DNA of 39,662 bases from Myxococcales bacterium. GTDB taxonomy: Bacteria > Myxococcota_A > Polyangia > Polyangiales > Polyangiaceae. The stretch spans positions 1 through 39,662 of the forward strand of contig JANXMC010000533.1 of the NCBI GenBank assembly GCA_025354825.1, given 5' to 3'. Both the position numbers and the translations under genes were made by a program. This document shows, piece by piece, positions 35,570 through 39,662 of this stretch. The notes under the pieces were generated by a model, which did not search any database, had not been told where the DNA came from, and saw only the letters and a program-made list of their open reading frames with translations. Each line of letters starts with the position of its first letter. The first letter of the stretch is position 1.

Positions 35570-37081
35570 ATGAAGCAGACCGCAGTCGTCGTGGGTGCAG
35601 GGCTCGGGGGGCTGGCGGCGGCGGCACGCCTTGCCCGCGCGGGCTTCGACGTACGGGTCTTCGAAAAAGAGAGCGCTCCCGGCGGCCGCTGCGGAAGGCT
35701 CACCGACGGCCCCTTCGTTTGGGACATCGGTCCGACCATTCTGCTCTTCCCCCAGGTGCTCCGCGATCACTTCACCGCATGTGGTGCGCGGATCGACGAG
35801 CACCTCGCGCTTACGCCGTGCGATCCGAACTACCGCATTCACTTCGGCGACGGGTCGGCGCTGACGATGAGCGCGAACCTCCGTGAGATGCAGACGGAGC
35901 TCGAGCGCCTCGCGCCCGGCTCGTTCTCGGGCTTCCTCGCGTTTCTCGACCAAGCCAAAGGGGCGAAGGAGATCGCCTTCTCCACGTTCCTCGCGCGCAC
36001 CTTCGACAGCGCGCTTTCGATGATGCGGCCCGACGCGCTTCTCGGTGTTCTCAAATCACGCTCGTACCGAAGCCTCTATAGCGTCGTGTCCGACCTCGTG
36101 TCCGACGAGCGCGTGCGCATGGCGCTCACCTTTCAAACGATGTACCTCGGCCTCTCCCCCTTCGAGGGGCCGGCCCTCTTTGGTCTCTTGCCCTATACCG
36201 AAATGACCGACGGTATTTGGCATACCGCGGGGGGCCTCTCCGCCATCTCGCGCGAGCTCGCGGCGCTTGCGGAGCGCTGTGGTGCACGCATCGAGTATTC
36301 CCGCGCCGTCGAACGAATCGACGTTTCGCCCGGCGGCGCCAAGGCGCGCGGCGTGACGCTCGCCGACGGCGAGACGGTGACCGCCGACGTCGTGTTGGTG
36401 AATGCCGATTTACCCTACGCGTACCGCGCGCTGCTCAATCGGCCCCTCCGGCGCGGCAAAAAGTTCACGAGCAGCGGCTTCATGATGTTCCTCGGCTGCG
36501 ATCGCGAATGGGACTCGGTGCTGCATCACAACGTGCTGTTCGGAACGCGCTACCGCGAGTCGTTCGACGACCTGTTCGAGCGCGGCCGCGTGCCGGAGGA
36601 TCCTTCGTTCTACGTGGCGCACCCGGGTCGGAGCGACGCCTCGATGGCGCCTCCGGGGAAGAGCGCGCTTTACGTGCTCGTGCCTGTGCCGCACCTTCCG
36701 GCCCATGACGGGGGTCGTGGGGCGGGGCAAGGGGTCGATTGGAACGATCACGGCGCGAACGGCATGCGCCGCAAGCTTCGTGAGCACGTCCTCGCGCGCC
36801 TCGAGCGGACGATCGCGCCGGGGATTTCGAAGTCGATCGCCGTCGAGCACACGATGACGCCCCTCGATTGGCGCGACCGCTTCTCCCTCGAGCACGGTTC
36901 GGCGTTCGGCCTTTCCCACACGCTCGACCAGGTGGGCGGCCTCCGCCCGCCGAACCGCGACCCCGAGACCGGCAATCTCTACTTCGTCGGCGCGAGCACG
37001 CAGCCCGCGACGGGGATTCCCAACGTTCTCATCGGCGCGCAGCTCGTTTCCGATCGCATCGCACGGGAGCAACGGGCATGA
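35570..37081 (+). CDS. crtI: phytoene desaturase family FAD-dependent oxidoreductase
   Basis: VVVGAGLGGLAAAARLARAGFDVRVFEKESAPGGRCG; C-terminal NLYFVGASTQPATGIPNVLIGAQLVSDRI. Confidence 0.93.
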   Translation: MKQTAVVVGAGLGGLAAAARLARAGFDVRVFEKESAPGGRCGRLTDGPFVWDIGPTILLFPQVLRDHFTACGARIDEHLALTPCDPNYRIHFGDGSALTMSANLREMQTELERLAPGSFSGFLAFLDQAKGAKEIAFSTFLARTFDSALSMMRPDALLGVLKSRSYRSLYSVVSDLVSDERVRMALTFQTMYLGLSPFEGPALFGLLPYTEMTDGIWHTAGGLSAISRELAALAERCGARIEYSRAVERIDVSPGGAKARGVTLADGETVTADVVLVNADLPYAYRALLNRPLRRGKKFTSSGFMMFLGCDREWDSVLHHNVLFGTRYRESFDDLFERGRVPEDPSFYVAHPGRSDASMAPPGKSALYVLVPVPHLPAHDGGRGAGQGVDWNDHGANGMRRKLREHVLARLERTIAPGISKSIAVEHTMTPLDWRDRFSLEHGSAFGLSHTLDQVGGLRPPNRDPETGNLYFVGASTQPATGIPNVLIGAQLVSDRIAREQRA

Positions 37082-38067
37082 CGGTTTCACGTTTCAACCT
37101 GCCCTCGCGTTCGCATTCGCAGCCCTCGCCCGCCCGGGCCCGGGCCGATCTTGGGTACCGTATGGCGGAGGCGATCACACGTGAGCGCGCGAAGAGCTTC
37201 GCCTTCGCGTCGGTGGCCCTCGACGCGAAGACGCGCCGTGCCGCGTTTGCCGTTTATGCCTTTTGCAGGCGGTGCGACGACGCGGTCGACACGGGCGTGC
37301 GCGAAGGTCTGTCGGTGAGCGAGCGCGTCGCCGAGCTCCACGGGCGCGTCGAGGTTTTGCGCGCGGAAGTCCGCGCCGTGTATGCGGGCGACGACGGCGG
37401 CGACCCCGTGCTCGCGGCCTTCGGCGACGCGGTGCGCGGCCGCGGCGTGCCGATGGAAGCGGTCCTCGGCCTCATCGACGGCATGGAGCAAGACGTGACC
37501 GTGACGCGCTACGCGACATGGGACGAGCTCTTGCACTATTGCGAGCTCGCTGCCGGCACCGTGGGCCGGATGATGGCGGCGATATTCGGCATTCGCGAAA
37601 CCGCGGCCTTGGCGCCGGCGTCCGCCCTCGGGCGCGCGATGCAGCTCACCAACGTGCTGCGCGACGTGCGCGAAGACTTCGTCGACCACGGCCGCATTTA
37701 TCTGCCTACCGAGGCGCTCCTGGAGCGTGGCCTCACCGACGCGCATTTGGCTCGATTTTCCGCACAAAACGGCCTTGGCGAAGGGCGCGAGGCCGAGGCG
37801 TTTCGCGATCTCGTTCGCGAGACCGCGTCCCGCGCACGGCTGCTCTACCGCGTTGCCGATTCCGGCGTGCCGCGCATCACGAGCAGCGCAGGGCGTGCGT
37901 GCGTGCGGCTGATGCGGTCGTCCTATTCCGAAATACTCACTGTGCTCGAGAGCCGTCATTGGGATCCGTTCCTCGGGCGGGCGAGCACGACGACGCGCGA
38001 GAAGCTCCGCGTCGGCGCGCGAGCCGTTCTCTTCCCGGGCGCGATGCCGCTTCAAGGAAGCCCGTGA
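37078..38067 (+). CDS. crtB: phytoene/squalene synthase family protein
   Basis: FYAFCR-like VYAFCRRCDDAVD, YCELAAGTVGRMM, LGRAMQLTNVLRDVREDFVDHGRIYLP; ATGA overlap with crtI. Confidence 0.94.
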   Translation: MTVSRFNLPSRSHSQPSPARARADLGYRMAEAITRERAKSFAFASVALDAKTRRAAFAVYAFCRRCDDAVDTGVREGLSVSERVAELHGRVEVLRAEVRAVYAGDDGGDPVLAAFGDAVRGRGVPMEAVLGLIDGMEQDVTVTRYATWDELLHYCELAAGTVGRMMAAIFGIRETAALAPASALGRAMQLTNVLRDVREDFVDHGRIYLPTEALLERGLTDAHLARFSAQNGLGEGREAEAFRDLVRETASRARLLYRVADSGVPRITSSAGRACVRLMRSSYSEILTVLESRHWDPFLGRASTTTREKLRVGARAVLFPGAMPLQGSP

Positions 38068-39662
38068 GCGCGCTCTCCGACATGCACGTCGTCGTCGTAG
38101 GGGCAGGCTTCGGGGGTCTGTCGGCGGCGGCGCACCTCGCGAAGGCGGGGGCGCGCGTAACTGTCCTCGAGCGCGCGCAGACGGTCGGGGGAAAAGCGGC
38201 GCACCTCGCGCGCGACGGCTTCACGTTCGACGCGGGGCCCACGCTTTTGACGATGCCGTGGATCGCCGAGGAGACCTTCGCCGCCGCGGGGGTGCGCCTC
38301 GCCGACGTTGCGCCGCTCACGCGGGTCGAGCCTGCGTGTCGGTACCTTTTGCCGGGCGGCGAAGAGCTCGTCGTGTCGGCCGACGATGAGGCGACGCGAG
38401 CGTCCATCGCGCAGGTGAGCGCCGCCGACGCGCGCCACTGGGGCGCGTTCCTTGCCGAGTGCAAAGCGATTTGGGAGGCCGCGGGCGAGCCGTACCTCGA
38501 GGCGCCCTTCGAAGGGTACGTCGGCTTTTCGAAGCGTGTTCTCCGCCGCGGCGCCAAGGCGGTGAAGCTCGGGATGGGTCTCGGCACCCTGGACGACGTC
38601 GCGCGCCGCCATTTCGAAAGCGCCGCGATGCGCGCATTCGTCGGCCGCTTCGCGACCTACGCGGGTGGCTCGCCGACGCAGGCGAGCGCGGCGTTCGCGA
38701 TGATCCCGTACCTCGAGATTTGCACGGGTGCTTTCTACCCGCACGGCGGCATGCACGCCCTTGCCCGCGAGCTCGCGCGCGCCGTTGAAGCGCGCGGCGT
38801 GCGCATCGTGACCGGTGCCGACGTGACCGCGATCACGCTCGACGCGGGCGGTCGCGCGAACGGCGTCACGTATTCGGCGGTCGACGGCCGCGACACGCGC
38901 CTCGCCGCCGACGCCGTGGTCGCGAACATCGACCCACGGCTCGTCGTGGGGCGCCTGTTGCCCGAAAGCAGGCGGCGCGCCGCGGGCTTGCGCGAGCTCT
39001 CTTCACGCACGCCGTCGCTCAGCGGGTTCGCCTGGTCCTTCGGAATCGTGGGCGCGCCCCCGTCGTCCGCGCTGCACACGGTGCTGTTCGCCCGCGATTA
39101 CGACGACGAGATGCGCGCGATCTTCGATCGCAAGAACGTCTGCGACGACCCAACGGTCTACGTGAGCGTGCCGACGGTGCTCGATCCATCGCGCGCACCC
39201 GCGGGGCATCACACCGTCTTCACACTCATCAATGCACCGGCGACCGGCGACGCTGGCGACTGGAGCCGCGAGACCGCGCATTTGCGCGCCCGCGTTCTCG
39301 CGCGCCTCGAGCGCGATTGGTGCCCGGGACTCGCCGCACGCATTCGCAGCGAGGCGTTCGTCACGCCAGCCGACATCGCGCGCACGGGGAGCGCCGGCGG
39401 TGCCATTTACGGCGCAGCCCCCATCGGCGCTCTCGCCGCGTTCGATCGCCCCGCCAACCGCGCGCGTGGCGTCACCGGTCTCTATTACGTAGGCGGCGCG
39501 ACGCACCCCGGCGGCGGCGTGCCGCTCGTCATGCGCGGCGGTCGCTTCGTCGCCGAGCTTCTCGAAAGCGACGCCCGCGCACGCAAGCTGCCTCGGGCAC
39601 GCGCCACCGCGACGGCGGGAGGCCCGGACGGGAGCGCCAGGGAGCTCGCGGCCGCCGCGATC
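38064..39662 (+). CDS. second CrtI-type (CrtD-like) carotenoid desaturase, open to window edge
   Basis: GTGA overlap with crtB; VVVVGAGFGGLSAAAHLAKAGARVTVLERAQTVGGKAA; GLYYVGGATHPGGGVPLVMRGGRFVAELL; no in-frame stop to 39662. Confidence 0.88.
   Translation, partial: MSALSDMHVVVVGAGFGGLSAAAHLAKAGARVTVLERAQTVGGKAAHLARDGFTFDAGPTLLTMPWIAEETFAAAGVRLADVAPLTRVEPACRYLLPGGEELVVSADDEATRASIAQVSAADARHWGAFLAECKAIWEAAGEPYLEAPFEGYVGFSKRVLRRGAKAVKLGMGLGTLDDVARRHFESAAMRAFVGRFATYAGGSPTQASAAFAMIPYLEICTGAFYPHGGMHALARELARAVEARGVRIVTGADVTAITLDAGGRANGVTYSAVDGRDTRLAADAVVANIDPRLVVGRLLPESRRRAAGLRELSSRTPSLSGFAWSFGIVGAPPSSALHTVLFARDYDDEMRAIFDRKNVCDDPTVYVSVPTVLDPSRAPAGHHTVFTLINAPATGDAGDWSRETAHLRARVLARLERDWCPGLAARIRSEAFVTPADIARTGSAGGAIYGAAPIGALAAFDRPANRARGVTGLYYVGGATHPGGGVPLVMRGGRFVAELLESDARARKLPRARATATAGGPDGSARELAAAAI

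Noticed and set aside
1-39662. Search for tRNA/rRNA genes, CRISPR arrays, transposases or prophage genes
   Set aside because: None recognised by eye; tRNAscan-SE, CRISPR and ISfinder searches would be needed to exclude them formally.

Overview
The window is about 39.7 kb of high-GC chromosomal DNA. Very high third-position GC, Cys-rich lipoproteins, a MYXO-CTERM-like tail and an MXAN_5187-like C-terminus suggest a myxobacterium (Polyangia-like); this is an inference. Genes are mostly in short, translationally coupled operons. Recognisable genes: hotdog thioesterase (partial), miaE, an OMP, dnaA with a long upstream gap (candidate oriC), an MlaE/FtsX permease operon, a DUF2203-FolE-SDR-LON-Rieske-GspE operon, asd, a MYXO-CTERM transglycosylase-like protein, a FliA-like sigma factor, a PaaK-like ligase/SufS-like desulfurase pair, lgt, and a carotenoid cluster (crtI, crtB, second crtI-type desaturase) running off the right edge. 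The most unusual item is a CysRS homologue, convergent with dnaA, that aligns with both halves of CysRS but has lost the HIGH motif, the KMSKS motif and the first zinc-ligand Cys (a probable pseudo-synthetase). No tRNA, rRNA, CRISPR array or intact mobile element was recognised.
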